Origin: Candidatus Melainabacteria bacterium | Lineage (GTDB): Bacteria; Cyanobacteriota; Vampirovibrionia; Gastranaerophilales; Gastranaerophilaceae | Assembly: GCA_003258725.1 (NCBI GenBank) | Contig: QHMG01000004.1 | Span: 248,001-312,000 of the forward strand | Length of the DNA: 64,000 nt | Direction of reading: 5' to 3' | In this document: one piece after another, positions 41,856 to 50,848 of the stretch | Layout of the letters: each line of letters begins with the position of its first letter | How positions within the stretch are numbered: the stretch's first letter is position 1 | Translations under genes and position numbers: made by a program | Notes under the pieces: model-generated | What the model saw: the letters and a program-made list of their open reading frames with translations, nothing else | What the model was told of the DNA's origin: nothing | Database searches by the model: none

Positions 41856-42867
41856 ATGCGAATGTCTTGAACGAATCTTCTGTATTTTTCTTACATACAG
41901 CTTTTACAGATTCCATTTCGGTTTGAACAGCGTTGTGTTCTGTATCAAGTTGTTTCAAGCGTAATTCTAATTCACGGTCTTGAGCTTGAACTACTGATGT
42001 TTTAGCGTTGATTTGGTTCATTTGTTGTTCATACAAGTAGTTTTGGTATGTGTATTCATTCATCGCATCGTTATACGCTGCATCATCAGTAATTGTTTTT
42101 GTTGTTACTGCAAATTCTTGCGAATCTCCGTCGGCAGGGGTATAAGTGAAACTTGAAACCCTGTTGTTCTTATCCCTAGTGATTGTACAAGGGGAATAAG
42201 ATTCAGTTTTTGGAACAGTTACGGTTCCAGCTGAGTAGTAACTTGCTTTGCCATTACCTGTTGTGCCCACTGCTTTATCTAAATCTGAGCCTTTATAATA
42301 TTGGTAATTTGGTTTTTCATCTGTACCAATGTTTGCCATGTACATATCACCGGTACCATTACAAAGATTATCATAAGCATCTTTGTGTTGTGCATCTGCA
42401 CTTGTAACTTCGCCGTATTTATATAGTTTTAGTACCTTGCCTGTAGCAGTCGTTATTTGGTAAGTTTGATAAGATTTTACATTTTTAGGGTCACGATTAT
42501 CAGTAATGCTTACTTTTGTTGGATCAACAGTAGATTGGTTTGTTGTTGGACAAATATTAAATCCTTGTTCTTGCTCAACGTAAGAATATGTTACGGTATA
42601 TTTGTTATCAGTACCTTTAACTTTTGTAATTTGAGAAACAGTTGCTTCATTTTCAGTTCCTGGAACCATGAATGCATATTCGACTTTTGTATAGTCGTTA
42701 GTATTCGGTGGAACTGGTACTGATAAACTCAACATTTGGTTATACAAATTAGCAGACTCATTTGATAAGGCTGTTCTTTGTTGGTTAATTTGTTGACCTT
42801 CATATTCAATATTTGTTTTTCTTGCAGTTAGGTTTAAAAACCTAGCTTGCGATGCAGCCATGCCCAT
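41854..42867 (-). CDS. MGMAASQARFL-family protein, copy A
   Basis: Function unknown; tandem paralogue of the gene at 40540. From the ATG at 42867 (GAGGA ribosome site) the product is 337 residues. Its first 55 and last 85 residues are almost the same as copy B (MGMAASQARFLNLTARKTNI, the NDAMNEYTYQNYLYEQ segment, and EDSFKTFA), while the middle differs by substitutions and small gaps (for example RDPKNVKSYQTYQITTATGK). It has no signal peptide. The conserved coiled-coil ends suggest filament or array assembly, and the variable middle suggests an exposed domain. A longer frame to 43014 lacks a ribosome site and has no counterpart in copy B. Confidence 0.72.
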   Translation of the reverse strand: MGMAASQARFLNLTARKTNIEYEGQQINQQRTALSNESANLYNQMLSLSVPVPPNTNDYTKVEYAFMVPGTENEATVSQITKVKGTDNKYTVTYSYVEQEQGFNICPTTNQSTVDPTKVSITDNRDPKNVKSYQTYQITTATGKVLKLYKYGEVTSADAQHKDAYDNLCNGTGDMYMANIGTDEKPNYQYYKGSDLDKAVGTTGNGKASYYSAGTVTVPKTESYSPCTITRDKNNRVSSFTYTPADGDSQEFAVTTKTITDDAAYNDAMNEYTYQNYLYEQQMNQINAKTSVVQAQDRELELRLKQLDTEHNAVQTEMESVKAVCKKNTEDSFKTFA

Positions 42868-43003
42868 GATTTTGTCCTCACTATGTGTGTTATCTCTTTC
42901 GTCGGTTAATTTAATGATGAAATTAAAAAAAGCAACATAATCTCCTCTGTTTGATGTAAACAATTGTAAATTGTGTTCTAAAAAGGCTCTATATAAGCAC
43001 GTT

Positions 43004-43016
43004 TTAATGTGCATAT
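43004..43016 (-). promoter_or_regulatory. Promoter-region motif shared with the 21-residue peptide gene
   Basis: Minus strand ATATGCACATTAA, then AACGTGCT and a TATATAG hexamer. The same 13 bp stands at the same distance from a TATAAT at 28568-28580. It lies about 137 bp upstream of the start at 42867. Confidence 0.4.
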
Positions 43017-43090
43017 TTTTATAAAAATAATGATTTTTGACTAGGTATTTGCAAATTTTTCTAAAAATTACATGTGAAAAATTTAAAAAT

Positions 43091-43106
43091 ACATGCCAAA
43101 AGATTG
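43091..43106 (+). promoter_or_regulatory. ACATGCYAAAAGATWG motif upstream of thrS
   Basis: ACATGCCAAAAGATTG here and ACATGCTAAAAGATAG at 49515-49530 match at 14 of 16 positions, each 70-92 bp upstream of a start codon. A second AAGCATGCTAAAAA follows at 43112. A similar AAAAGCATGCTATTCATG lies upstream of the serine hydrolase gene (minus strand, about 55275-55293). Function unknown. The rest of the 330-bp gap 42868-43197 is AT-rich. Confidence 0.35.
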
Positions 43107-43197
43107 TTAAAAAGCATGCTAAAAACTTTATGTATTTGTAATTAAACTTTTTAAGTGATATATATTATATATATAAGAATATTGAAAGGAATTATTC

Positions 43198-44970
43198 ATG
43201 GAAAAGAACAATGAAACTTTGCATGTCTTAAGACACTCGGCTTCACACATAATGGCTCAAGCCGTTCAATCTTTATTCCCACATGCCAAACTAGCAATCG
43301 GTCCTGCAACAGATACAGGCTTTTATTATGACTTTGACTTAGATGAACATACTTTTACGGAAGAAGATTTGACGAAAATTGAAGATAAAATGAAAGAAAT
43401 CTTGAAACAAAATCTTACTTTTGAAAAATATGATGTTGAAGATGTTGATGCTAAAATCGCTGAATTTAAGGCTCAAGGCGAAATTTATAAAGCTGAATTG
43501 TTAGAAGAACATAGAAACGATCACCCAACACTATATTTAACAAAAGACAAAGACGGCAATGTGTTATTTAACGACCTTTGTGCAGGTCCTCATGTTCCGA
43601 ATACAAGCTATATCAAAGGTAACGCTATCAAATTATTAAAAGTTGCAGGCGCTTATTGGAGAGGTAATGAAAAGAACAAAATGTTGCAACGTATTTATGC
43701 TACTGCTTTTTGGACAAAAGAAGACTTAGCTGATTACTTGCACATGCTTGAGGAAGCTGAAAAACGTGACCATAGAAAATTAGGTGCAAAACTTGATTTA
43801 TTCTCAGTAAGAGAAGAAATCGGTGCTGGCTTAGTTTTATGGCACCCAAATTTATATACAGTAAGAGAAGAAATTGAAAATTATTGGAGAACAGAACACA
43901 GAAAACGTGGTTATGTAATTGTTCAAACTCCACAACTTGCAAAATCTAAATTGTGGGAACTTTCTGGACACATTGACCACTATAAAGAAAATATGTTCTT
44001 TATTCAAAAGGAAAATGAAGATGATGATCAATACATTGTAAAACCAATGAATTGTCCGTTCCACATTTTGATTTACCAATCACAAAGACACTCTTACCGT
44101 TCATTACCATTGAGAATGGCAGAATTAGGTACAGTTTACAGACGTGAAAAATCAGGAGCTTTGTCTGGCTTAACTCGTGTACAAGGCTTTACTCAGGATG
44201 ATGCTCACATCTTCTGTACACCTGAACAATTAGTAGATGAAATCAACAATATTATTGACTTTGTTGCTGATACAATGGCTATCTTTAAAATGGGATTTGA
44301 AGTTGAATTATCAACAAGACCAGAAAGTTATGTAGGTAGCATTGAAAATTGGGATTTAGCAGAAGCTGGTTTAAAAGAAGCAATGGATAAACGTGGTATG
44401 AAATACGACATTAACGAAGGTGATGGCGCATTTTATGGTCCAAAAATTGACTTCAAGGTTAAAGACGCAATCGGTAGAACATGGCAATGTGCTACAATTC
44501 AATTAGACTTTAACTTACCTGAAAGATTTGATATTAAATATCAAGATAAAGACGGTCAATTGAAAACTCCTGTAATGTTACACCGTGTAATATTTGGTTC
44601 AATGGAGCGTTTCCACGGTATCTTAATTGAACACTTTGCAGGTGCATTCCCAACTTGGTTGGCTCCAACTCAAGTTGCAGTTGTTCCAATTTCAAACGAA
44701 AAACATGCAGACTTTGCAGAAAAAGTTTATAAAAAACTTAGAGAACAAGGCATTAGAGCTTATTTAGATGACCGTTCAGAAAGTATGAATTACAGAATTA
44801 GAGAAAACTTACAAGATAAGAAAGTTCCTTATGTTGCAGTAGTAGGCGACAAGGAAATTGAAGCTAATTCAGTTGCGGTACGTCAAAGAGGCGTTGGTCA
44901 AATTGGTACAAAGACTGTTGATGAATTTGTAGATATGATTTTGGACGAAATTAAGACTAGAAAATGCTAA
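43198..44970 (+). CDS. thrS: Threonyl-tRNA synthetase lacking the TGS domain
   Basis: A class II synthetase that charges tRNA-Thr. The 590-residue protein opens directly in the editing domain (LRHSASHIMAQAV, then the partner motif LCAGPHVPNT), so the N-terminal TGS domain of about 60 residues found in most bacterial ThrRS is absent. The catalytic domain has the zinc and threonine site in KPMNCPFHILIY, motif 2 in TVYRREKSGALSGLTRVQGF and motif 3 around GSMERFHGILIEH. The anticodon-binding domain ends the protein. The ribosome site AAAGGA fits the ATG at 43198, and no upstream in-frame start would add a TGS domain. Its stop overlaps the helicase start by 7 nt. Confidence 0.95.
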   Translation: MEKNNETLHVLRHSASHIMAQAVQSLFPHAKLAIGPATDTGFYYDFDLDEHTFTEEDLTKIEDKMKEILKQNLTFEKYDVEDVDAKIAEFKAQGEIYKAELLEEHRNDHPTLYLTKDKDGNVLFNDLCAGPHVPNTSYIKGNAIKLLKVAGAYWRGNEKNKMLQRIYATAFWTKEDLADYLHMLEEAEKRDHRKLGAKLDLFSVREEIGAGLVLWHPNLYTVREEIENYWRTEHRKRGYVIVQTPQLAKSKLWELSGHIDHYKENMFFIQKENEDDDQYIVKPMNCPFHILIYQSQRHSYRSLPLRMAELGTVYRREKSGALSGLTRVQGFTQDDAHIFCTPEQLVDEINNIIDFVADTMAIFKMGFEVELSTRPESYVGSIENWDLAEAGLKEAMDKRGMKYDINEGDGAFYGPKIDFKVKDAIGRTWQCATIQLDFNLPERFDIKYQDKDGQLKTPVMLHRVIFGSMERFHGILIEHFAGAFPTWLAPTQVAVVPISNEKHADFAEKVYKKLREQGIRAYLDDRSESMNYRIRENLQDKKVPYVAVVGDKEIEANSVAVRQRGVGQIGTKTVDEFVDMILDEIKTRKC

Positions 44971-47900
44971 TTGAAGGTTCAATTTCATCAAAAAAAACTC
45001 AAATGTTGGTTGAAGAATATGCTCGATTATTGAATTCGGGCATTTCATCAGCCGACATTTTGGTATTAGTGAATAATTCAACCGCAAAAGAAAATTTTAT
45101 AAATAAAACTTTTGAATTATTAAATATTGATTGTGTTGAAAAAATGCAAGTTTATTCATTTTTTGGACTTGTTTACAATACAGTAATGGACAATTGGGCG
45201 TTTTTAGAAAACAAACTTTCAAATGGTAATCCTGTTGTAATTCCTAATATGATTGGGTTAGAGATTTCTCAATTTATGTTAAAGGGTATTATTAAGGATA
45301 TCAAATTTGAAGGTTATAACTCTAAAAAATCCTTGTTACAACAGCTTTTTAGACGTTATTCTTTGATTATACAAAACAATCTTAATGAAAAAGAGGTTGA
45401 TTGGCGCTCAAATGAAGTGTTGAAGGAAGGTTTTTCAAATGACGCGAAAAATGCCTTAAAAACTTTAATGGCTAAAACGCTTAATTACAGAAGTTTTGAT
45501 TACTTGAGACAAAGTTTGCTATTTAATTATATATATAAAAATACAGAGGTTTTTAAAAATATTAAATATCTGTTAATTGATGATGCTGACGAAATTACGC
45601 CGATATGTTTTGATTTTATCAGCTATTTGAAACCTCAATTACAAAATTGTTTAATAGCTTGTGACAGGCATGGTTCAAGTCGTTCGGGGTATTTGAGTGC
45701 AGATAAAAATATTTATTCAAAATTAACTGAACTTTTTGCAAATGAAATTGAAAAATTAGACACTCAATCACCTTTAGCAGAAGATGCTGATGAGCTTTAT
45801 AGAAATGTAATTCAAAATGAAGTAAGCAGGTTAGAGCATTTTTCGTTTCTTTCACCATCAAAGCGTGCAACTATGATTGATTTAGCCGTTTTAAAAGTCG
45901 AAGACCTGTTAAGACAGGGCTACAAACCTTCTGATATTGTTATAATCTCGCCAATCATTGATGATATGCTTAGATTTTGTCTAAAAGAAAAAGTCCAAAA
46001 TGCAAATTTACTTTTCTTGTCAGGTAGTGAAAAATTAGTGCAAAATCCGTATGTATTAGCATCTTTAACTATCTTAAAGTTGAACACAAATTTAAAAGAT
46101 ACTCTTAGTGAGTTTGATTTGAGAGTAATTTTATCAAATATTTTGGATATTCCAATAAGACACTGTCAAGTTATTTTAAGTCAATTTGAAAAGACTAAAA
46201 AACTCGTAGATTATGAGTTTAAGATAGAGGAATACAACGAAAAATACACAAAATTTAGAAATTTAGTCGAAGAATTGAAAAATTCTAAAAGGACGATTTC
46301 TGAACAAGTTTTGTATATTTTTAATAATTTATTCAAATTTTATTCTGTAAATAAAAATACAATTAACAAATTTACGTTCTTTGTAAAAGAGTTACAAGAC
46401 TTTGAGACTGTTTTTTCGCCTGATTTTATGGAGAACAAACTTGAAGATATAATCACTCAAATTGAGACCTCTGTAATTGCGGAAAATCCTTACAGCACTT
46501 TTGAAATAGATGAAAATGATTTAGTAATTGCAACCCCACAAAAGATTATTGATAATCAAATTCAAACAAAATTTCAATTGTGGTTGGATATTTCTTCAAG
46601 CGAATGGATTAAAAATGATATTGGTCCATTGTACAATTCGTGGGTATTTCAGGCTGATTGGTCAAAAGGTGATTATACAGTACAAGATGATGTAGAGCTT
46701 TCTAGGCAAAAAACAGCAAGAATTTTGCGTAAATTAACTCTTTGCGCAAGTCAATTTATATATACGTTTTCAAGCCTTTTTGACGGTACAGGAGCTGAAA
46801 ATTTTGGCGGAATTGAACAATATTTCAGAAATGAAGAAATAAAAACATCAAATTCAAATTTTAAAATTATTCCACGAGAGGATCAAAAGCCAGTATTAGA
46901 CTATAAACAAGGTCAAATGGCGATTTCCGCAGTTCCAGGAGCAGGAAAAACAACAATTTTGCTGGCATTAATTATAAAATTGTTGAACGACGGTATAAAC
47001 CCAGAAAATATCTTTGTTTTAACGTACATGGAGTCTGCTGCACGTAATTTTAGAGAACGTATTAAAAATGTAAATCAGGAAAGTTCAAAATTGCCGAATA
47101 TTAGTACAATTCACGGCTTGGCACTTAGAATTTTGAAGGATAATTCAAACTTTGAGCGCTTAGGTTTAGCTTCAGATTTTGAAATTTGTGATGATTCACA
47201 ACGTACAACAATTATTCAAAGAGTTGCAAATCACCTAAAATTAAAGAAAAACGAGATTGAAGAATTTGACAGAGCTATTTCTATTATGAAACTTGGAAGC
47301 GGAGTAATTCCAAAATCTGTGACAGATGCGAAAGTTAAGAAATTTATTGAATTTTATAACCTTTACTCGCAAAGTTTAAAGGAGAATAGCTTGATTGACT
47401 ATGACGATATGCTTTTGTCGTCAGTTCGCTTGCTAGAGGAAAACAAGGATATTTTAGAATATTATCAAGAGGTTTGCCAATTTATCATTGAGGACGAAGC
47501 TCAGGATTCATCAGCAATTCAGCAAAGATTAATTACGCTTTTAAGTGCAAAACATAAAAACTTAATTCGTTGCGGTGATATCAATCAAGCGATTACAACA
47601 ACTTTTTCAAATGCTGATGTAGAGGGGTTTCGAAGGTTTATAAAAACAAGTCAAAGTGTTGAAATGAATTGCTCACAACGCTGCTGTCAAGAGGTTTGGA
47701 AACTTGCAAACAATCTTGTTGAATGGGCTGAAAATAGTCAAAATCATAAAAATTCTTTCTATAAAATCTTTATGAATCCTGTTGAAGGGCGCAATCCAAT
47801 AGCTGAAAATGCTGTAAAATCGCTAATTTTGGAAAATACATTTGCAGAAAAAAATTATATTTTAAAACAAATTAAAGAGATTCTTTCAAATAATCCAAAA

Positions 47901-48824
47901 GCTACTATTGGTATACTTTTGAGGAGTAATTACCAAGTAAGTTCTTGGTTATCCTTTATTAATGATGCAGGATTTAAGAGCATTTCTCGTTCAGAATGTT
48001 TAGAGCAAAAAAGCGTTTATAGAACGATTTTAGCCATTTTAAATATGATTTTGAAACCTTTTGATAACGAGGTTATTGCAACTTCTTACGAAATTTTATC
48101 CGAAAATGGATTTTATAAAAGTCGTTTGAGTGTTGGTATAAGAGCTTATGAAATACCTTTTGTACTTGCAGATGTAGATGAAATGAATGTCGATTTGGCT
48201 CGTTTCTATTGGGATACAATTTATTGGCTAAACTTTTCTTCTTTGCCGATTGAAGAACTGGCTATTAAAATAGGTTTATTCTATTACACTAGCGAAATTG
48301 AAAAATCTAATGTTTATTTAATTTCAACTTTAATTAAGAGACTTGCAACATCAAATAGAAACTTCGCAACTGTTTTGGAAAAATTATCAGCTCTTGCAAA
48401 ACGTCCTAATTTGAGTGGTTTCAAATTCTTTTCAGAGGAAGATGAAGCCAGTAAAGAATTTTTAGAAGGTAAAATTCAAATTATGACTTATCATAAATCA
48501 AAAGGTGATGAATTTGATTATGTATTTTTGCCTGAATTTACAGAAAAATCTTTACCTCTTGATTTTGTGCAAATGGAATTGAAGAAAAATGCTGATTTTA
48601 TGGAGCAAATTAGAGAATTTAATCCAAAATACAAGAAAAAAACTGAATTTGAATTAAAAAAAGTTCAAATTGCGGAAAATTTACGTTTGCTTTATGTTGC
48701 AATTACAAGAGCGAAGCGTCAATTGACCTTTACAGTATCAAAAGAGACAAAAAGTTTTGGCAAGGTTCAAAAACAAGCACCAAGTATTATTTTTGCCGAA
48801 TTGTTGAAGGGAGGTAAAAGATGA
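44964..48824 (+). CDS. Double SF1 helicase: degenerate AddB-like half fused to a UvrD/AddA-like helicase
   Basis: Probably the motor of a double-strand-break repair enzyme. In 1286 residues, the N-terminal half (about 1-620) looks like a helicase that lost its motifs: the Walker A place reads GSISSKKT and the Walker B place LLIDDADEI. The C-terminal half (about 630-1286) is an intact UvrD/AddA type: AVPGAGKTT (about 653-661), LTYMESAARNFRERI, STIHGLALRIL, FIIEDEAQDSS (about 840), GDINQAI, MTYHKSKGDEFDYVFLPEF and LLYVAITRAKRQL. It starts 7 nt inside thrS and overlaps the nuclease gene by 4 nt. AddB has such an inactive helicase and AddA an active one; here both are in one chain with the nuclease separate. 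Confidence 0.85.
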   Translation: MLIEGSISSKKTQMLVEEYARLLNSGISSADILVLVNNSTAKENFINKTFELLNIDCVEKMQVYSFFGLVYNTVMDNWAFLENKLSNGNPVVIPNMIGLEISQFMLKGIIKDIKFEGYNSKKSLLQQLFRRYSLIIQNNLNEKEVDWRSNEVLKEGFSNDAKNALKTLMAKTLNYRSFDYLRQSLLFNYIYKNTEVFKNIKYLLIDDADEITPICFDFISYLKPQLQNCLIACDRHGSSRSGYLSADKNIYSKLTELFANEIEKLDTQSPLAEDADELYRNVIQNEVSRLEHFSFLSPSKRATMIDLAVLKVEDLLRQGYKPSDIVIISPIIDDMLRFCLKEKVQNANLLFLSGSEKLVQNPYVLASLTILKLNTNLKDTLSEFDLRVILSNILDIPIRHCQVILSQFEKTKKLVDYEFKIEEYNEKYTKFRNLVEELKNSKRTISEQVLYIFNNLFKFYSVNKNTINKFTFFVKELQDFETVFSPDFMENKLEDIITQIETSVIAENPYSTFEIDENDLVIATPQKIIDNQIQTKFQLWLDISSSEWIKNDIGPLYNSWVFQADWSKGDYTVQDDVELSRQKTARILRKLTLCASQFIYTFSSLFDGTGAENFGGIEQYFRNEEIKTSNSNFKIIPREDQKPVLDYKQGQMAISAVPGAGKTTILLALIIKLLNDGINPENIFVLTYMESAARNFRERIKNVNQESSKLPNISTIHGLALRILKDNSNFERLGLASDFEICDDSQRTTIIQRVANHLKLKKNEIEEFDRAISIMKLGSGVIPKSVTDAKVKKFIEFYNLYSQSLKENSLIDYDDMLLSSVRLLEENKDILEYYQEVCQFIIEDEAQDSSAIQQRLITLLSAKHKNLIRCGDINQAITTTFSNADVEGFRRFIKTSQSVEMNCSQRCCQEVWKLANNLVEWAENSQNHKNSFYKIFMNPVEGRNPIAENAVKSLILENTFAEKNYILKQIKEILSNNPKATIGILLRSNYQVSSWLSFINDAGFKSISRSECLEQKSVYRTILAILNMILKPFDNEVIATSYEILSENGFYKSRLSVGIRAYEIPFVLADVDEMNVDLARFYWDTIYWLNFSSLPIEELAIKIGLFYYTSEIEKSNVYLISTLIKRLATSNRNFATVLEKLSALAKRPNLSGFKFFSEEDEASKEFLEGKIQIMTYHKSKGDEFDYVFLPEFTEKSLPLDFVQMELKKNADFMEQIREFNPKYKKKTEFELKKVQIAENLRLLYVAITRAKRQLTFTVSKETKSFGKVQKQAPSIIFAELLKGGKR

Positions 48825-49459
48825 TAATTTCTCCTGCAATGCTAAAAATATTTGACGAATGTCCACAAAAATATAAATTTATGTATGTGGATAAAATTTC
48901 ATTACCTCAAAACAAGTATTTCTTTGAAAAAGGCAAGAAAATTCACGCAATCGCAGGTTATTACATAAAAGGTTATGATGTTTCAAAATTAGAAAAAGCC
49001 TTAACCGAGAAAGAAAAACAAATTTGGAACTATTTGACATCAACAGAATATTTTAAATACGAACTGTTAAAAAGTGAATATCAGTTGAATATGCACTTGG
49101 GAGATTGCTGGATTGGCGGACGTCTTGATGCACTTGTTAAAAATGGCAATAACTATTATATTTTAGATTATAAAACAGGTGAAATTCCTCAAAATCCGGA
49201 ATATGATTATCAAACAATGATTTATTTGTTGTGTGCAGATAAAAAAATAGGGGATTTTCAGTCACTTTATTTTGTTTATTTGGATTTGAAAAATAATACA
49301 GAATATAAAATTACATTTACAGAGAAACTTAAAAAAGAGTATATTCAAAGGCTTTCAACCACTCTAAACAGGCTAACCTCAGTTACTAATTACAAAAATA
49401 ATAAGTTACAAAATGTTAAGTGTAATTGTGACTATTATAAAATTTGCTCAATAATGTGA
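48821..49459 (+). CDS. PD-(D/E)XK nuclease with Fe-S cysteines (AddB/Cas4/RecB-nuclease type)
   Basis: The likely nuclease partner of the preceding double helicase. The 212-residue protein begins ISPAMLKIFDECPQKYKFMY, a Cas4/AddB-type start with the first cluster Cys, then has GRLDALVKNG and LDYKTGEI (the D and D/E-x-K catalytic residues), a QTMIYLLC motif (the Q-x-x-x-Y of RecB nucleases) and a C-terminal CNCDYYKIC that supplies three more Cys for a 4Fe-4S cluster. Its ATG overlaps the helicase stop by 4 nt (ATGA). No cas gene or CRISPR array is near, so a Cas4 role is unlikely. Confidence 0.85.
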   Translation: MIISPAMLKIFDECPQKYKFMYVDKISLPQNKYFFEKGKKIHAIAGYYIKGYDVSKLEKALTEKEKQIWNYLTSTEYFKYELLKSEYQLNMHLGDCWIGGRLDALVKNGNNYYILDYKTGEIPQNPEYDYQTMIYLLCADKKIGDFQSLYFVYLDLKNNTEYKITFTEKLKKEYIQRLSTTLNRLTSVTNYKNNKLQNVKCNCDYYKICSIM

Positions 49460-49514
49460 TATTATGATTGTAGTAACATTTACCTCTAAAAAACATGTTA
49501 AAGAAATGTTACAA

Positions 49515-49592
49515 ACATGCTAAAAGATAGCATTTTTCATGCTTTTGCGGACTTTTAGTATATGTGTAGGTACATAAGAATAATAGTATAGT
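49515..49592 (+). promoter_or_regulatory. Motif copy and -10 element upstream of the 49600 gene
   Basis: ACATGCTAAAAGATAG (49515-49530) pairs with the motif at 43091. TATAGT (49587-49592) ends 7 nt before the ATG at 49600, and no ribosome site is present, so a leaderless start is possible. The -35 region is weak. Confidence 0.4.
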
Positions 49593-49599
49593 GTAGAAA

Positions 49600-50232
49600 A
49601 TGTCAAATTACGTAGCGTCATTAATATCGTTATATGAAAATGCAAAAGCCGCCAAAGGTGGTAATATTTTACGGCATGCTTCCGTAGTTGGTCATGCTTC
49701 AAAAGTTATTACAAAACTGGCTTCAGGACAAGCTGGTGAAGCTCCAGCAAAGTTATGTCAGGGAATTGTTGATACTTTTAACAAAGTGACCGAAGGCTCA
49801 AAAGTCGGAAGTGTCGTAAGAAAGGGTGTTAAACTATCCAGAAATACAGACCCAATTTCTGCAACTTGTGCGATGATTAGGGTTTGTAAATCTGATACTC
49901 CAGCAAGAGCCTTCTTAGAAGAAGCTGCAGATATTATGGGTATGTTTATTGTCGAAGGTTCAATGATTAAATATGCCAAAGATATTGCAAACATTAAAGG
50001 TATAAAAACCTTAAATGACGGAATGGTAAACTTTTGCAAAGGTAAAAAAGGCTTGAGTGTCGTTCCAGCCGTTGCTTATGGTGTGTTATTCACCGTAGGT
50101 TCAATGGTCGGTTCAAATGCATTTAGAAAAGCCGGAACTTGGGTTGCTGATAAATTAGGCTTACCAAAATCTCAACAAGAACCAGATAATCACAAAACAG
50201 CCGACGGAAAAACAAAATACTATTTCGGCTAG
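49600..50232 (+). CDS. Unknown helical protein, paralogue 1
   Basis: No family is recognised. The 210-residue product is rich in Ala, Gly, Lys and Val and mostly helical, with weakly hydrophobic segments (AVAYGVLFTVGSMVGSN, about residues 157-173) but no signal peptide. It resembles the next gene product: both begin SNY-I/V, have ISL and KKA/KAA-KG near residue 20, PAV-x-x-G-x-x-Y-x-V near residue 160, and end with G-x-W-x-x-D-K-L-G. The C-terminal tail is polar. The two probably arose by tandem duplication and then diverged strongly. The role is unknown; the hydrophobic helices suggest membrane association or a toxin-like helical bundle, which is speculation. Confidence 0.62.
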   Translation: MSNYVASLISLYENAKAAKGGNILRHASVVGHASKVITKLASGQAGEAPAKLCQGIVDTFNKVTEGSKVGSVVRKGVKLSRNTDPISATCAMIRVCKSDTPARAFLEEAADIMGMFIVEGSMIKYAKDIANIKGIKTLNDGMVNFCKGKKGLSVVPAVAYGVLFTVGSMVGSNAFRKAGTWVADKLGLPKSQQEPDNHKTADGKTKYYFG

Positions 50233-50248
50233 GGAATAAATAAAAACA

Positions 50249-50845
50249 ATGTCATCAAATTATATTTCAGAATCAATATCATTAGTAAGAAACCTTAAGA
50301 AAGCCACAAAGGGTGATAAGTTTGCTATGGTTAATGCCGTAGGGAACGTAATGAAGGTTACTGAAAAACTTGCTAGAATTGACAACTCTTGGGGGGAAGC
50401 CGCAAGAGGTGCATTAGATACATATTCAAATACTGTTGCAACAAACAAAGTTGCAGGTTCTGCTGATAAATTTATTCAAGTTGCTAAAATGAGTGATGAA
50501 ATCGGTATTGTAAAATCAGGAGTTCAAGTTTTAACCTGTTCTTCTCCAATCAGAAAAACAGTTGAAGAAACTTTGGGCTGGGGAACAAAATTTGCTTCAA
50601 AACACCTTATGTTACACGTAGTTCCTGATATGATTAAAAATACAAAATCTTTGAATAGTTTAGCTAAATCGGTTGGCGATTTTTCAAAAAACACAAAGAA
50701 TATGGGACAATTACCTGCCGTAATTTCAGGTATAGCTTATTCTGTCGTAACAGTAAACGCACCTAAGTATGCAAGGAAAATAGGCGGTTGGATTTGTGAT
50801 AAGTTAGGCGTAAAACAATACGATGACCCAAAAAAGAAATTTTAA
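50249..50845 (+). CDS. Unknown helical protein, paralogue 2
   Basis: A 198-residue diverged paralogue of the previous protein, 16 nt downstream. Shared landmarks are SSNYISESISLVRNLKKATK at the start, SPIRKTVEETLGWG against TPARAFLEEAADIMG, and GQLPAVISGIAYSV followed by KIGGWICDKLGV near the end. No signal peptide or catalytic motif is evident. A weak AGGGA ribosome site lies about 14 nt before the ATG. A terminator hairpin follows at 50849, so the pair forms its own two-gene unit. No function is assigned. Confidence 0.62.
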   Translation: MSSNYISESISLVRNLKKATKGDKFAMVNAVGNVMKVTEKLARIDNSWGEAARGALDTYSNTVATNKVAGSADKFIQVAKMSDEIGIVKSGVQVLTCSSPIRKTVEETLGWGTKFASKHLMLHVVPDMIKNTKSLNSLAKSVGDFSKNTKNMGQLPAVISGIAYSVVTVNAPKYARKIGGWICDKLGVKQYDDPKKKF

Positions 50846-50848
50846 TAT

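Noticed and set aside
42868..43014. A 49-residue extension of MGMAASQ copy A
   Set aside because: Copy B lacks it, and the GAGGA ribosome site is placed for the ATG at 42867.
43107..43197. T-box riboswitch before thrS
   Set aside because: No T-box consensus, specifier loop or terminator/antiterminator pair is visible in the short AT-rich leader.
48821..49459. Cas4 of a CRISPR system
   Set aside because: No cas1/cas2 or repeat-spacer array exists in the window, and the gene is coupled to a helicase; an AddB-like nuclease is the better reading.
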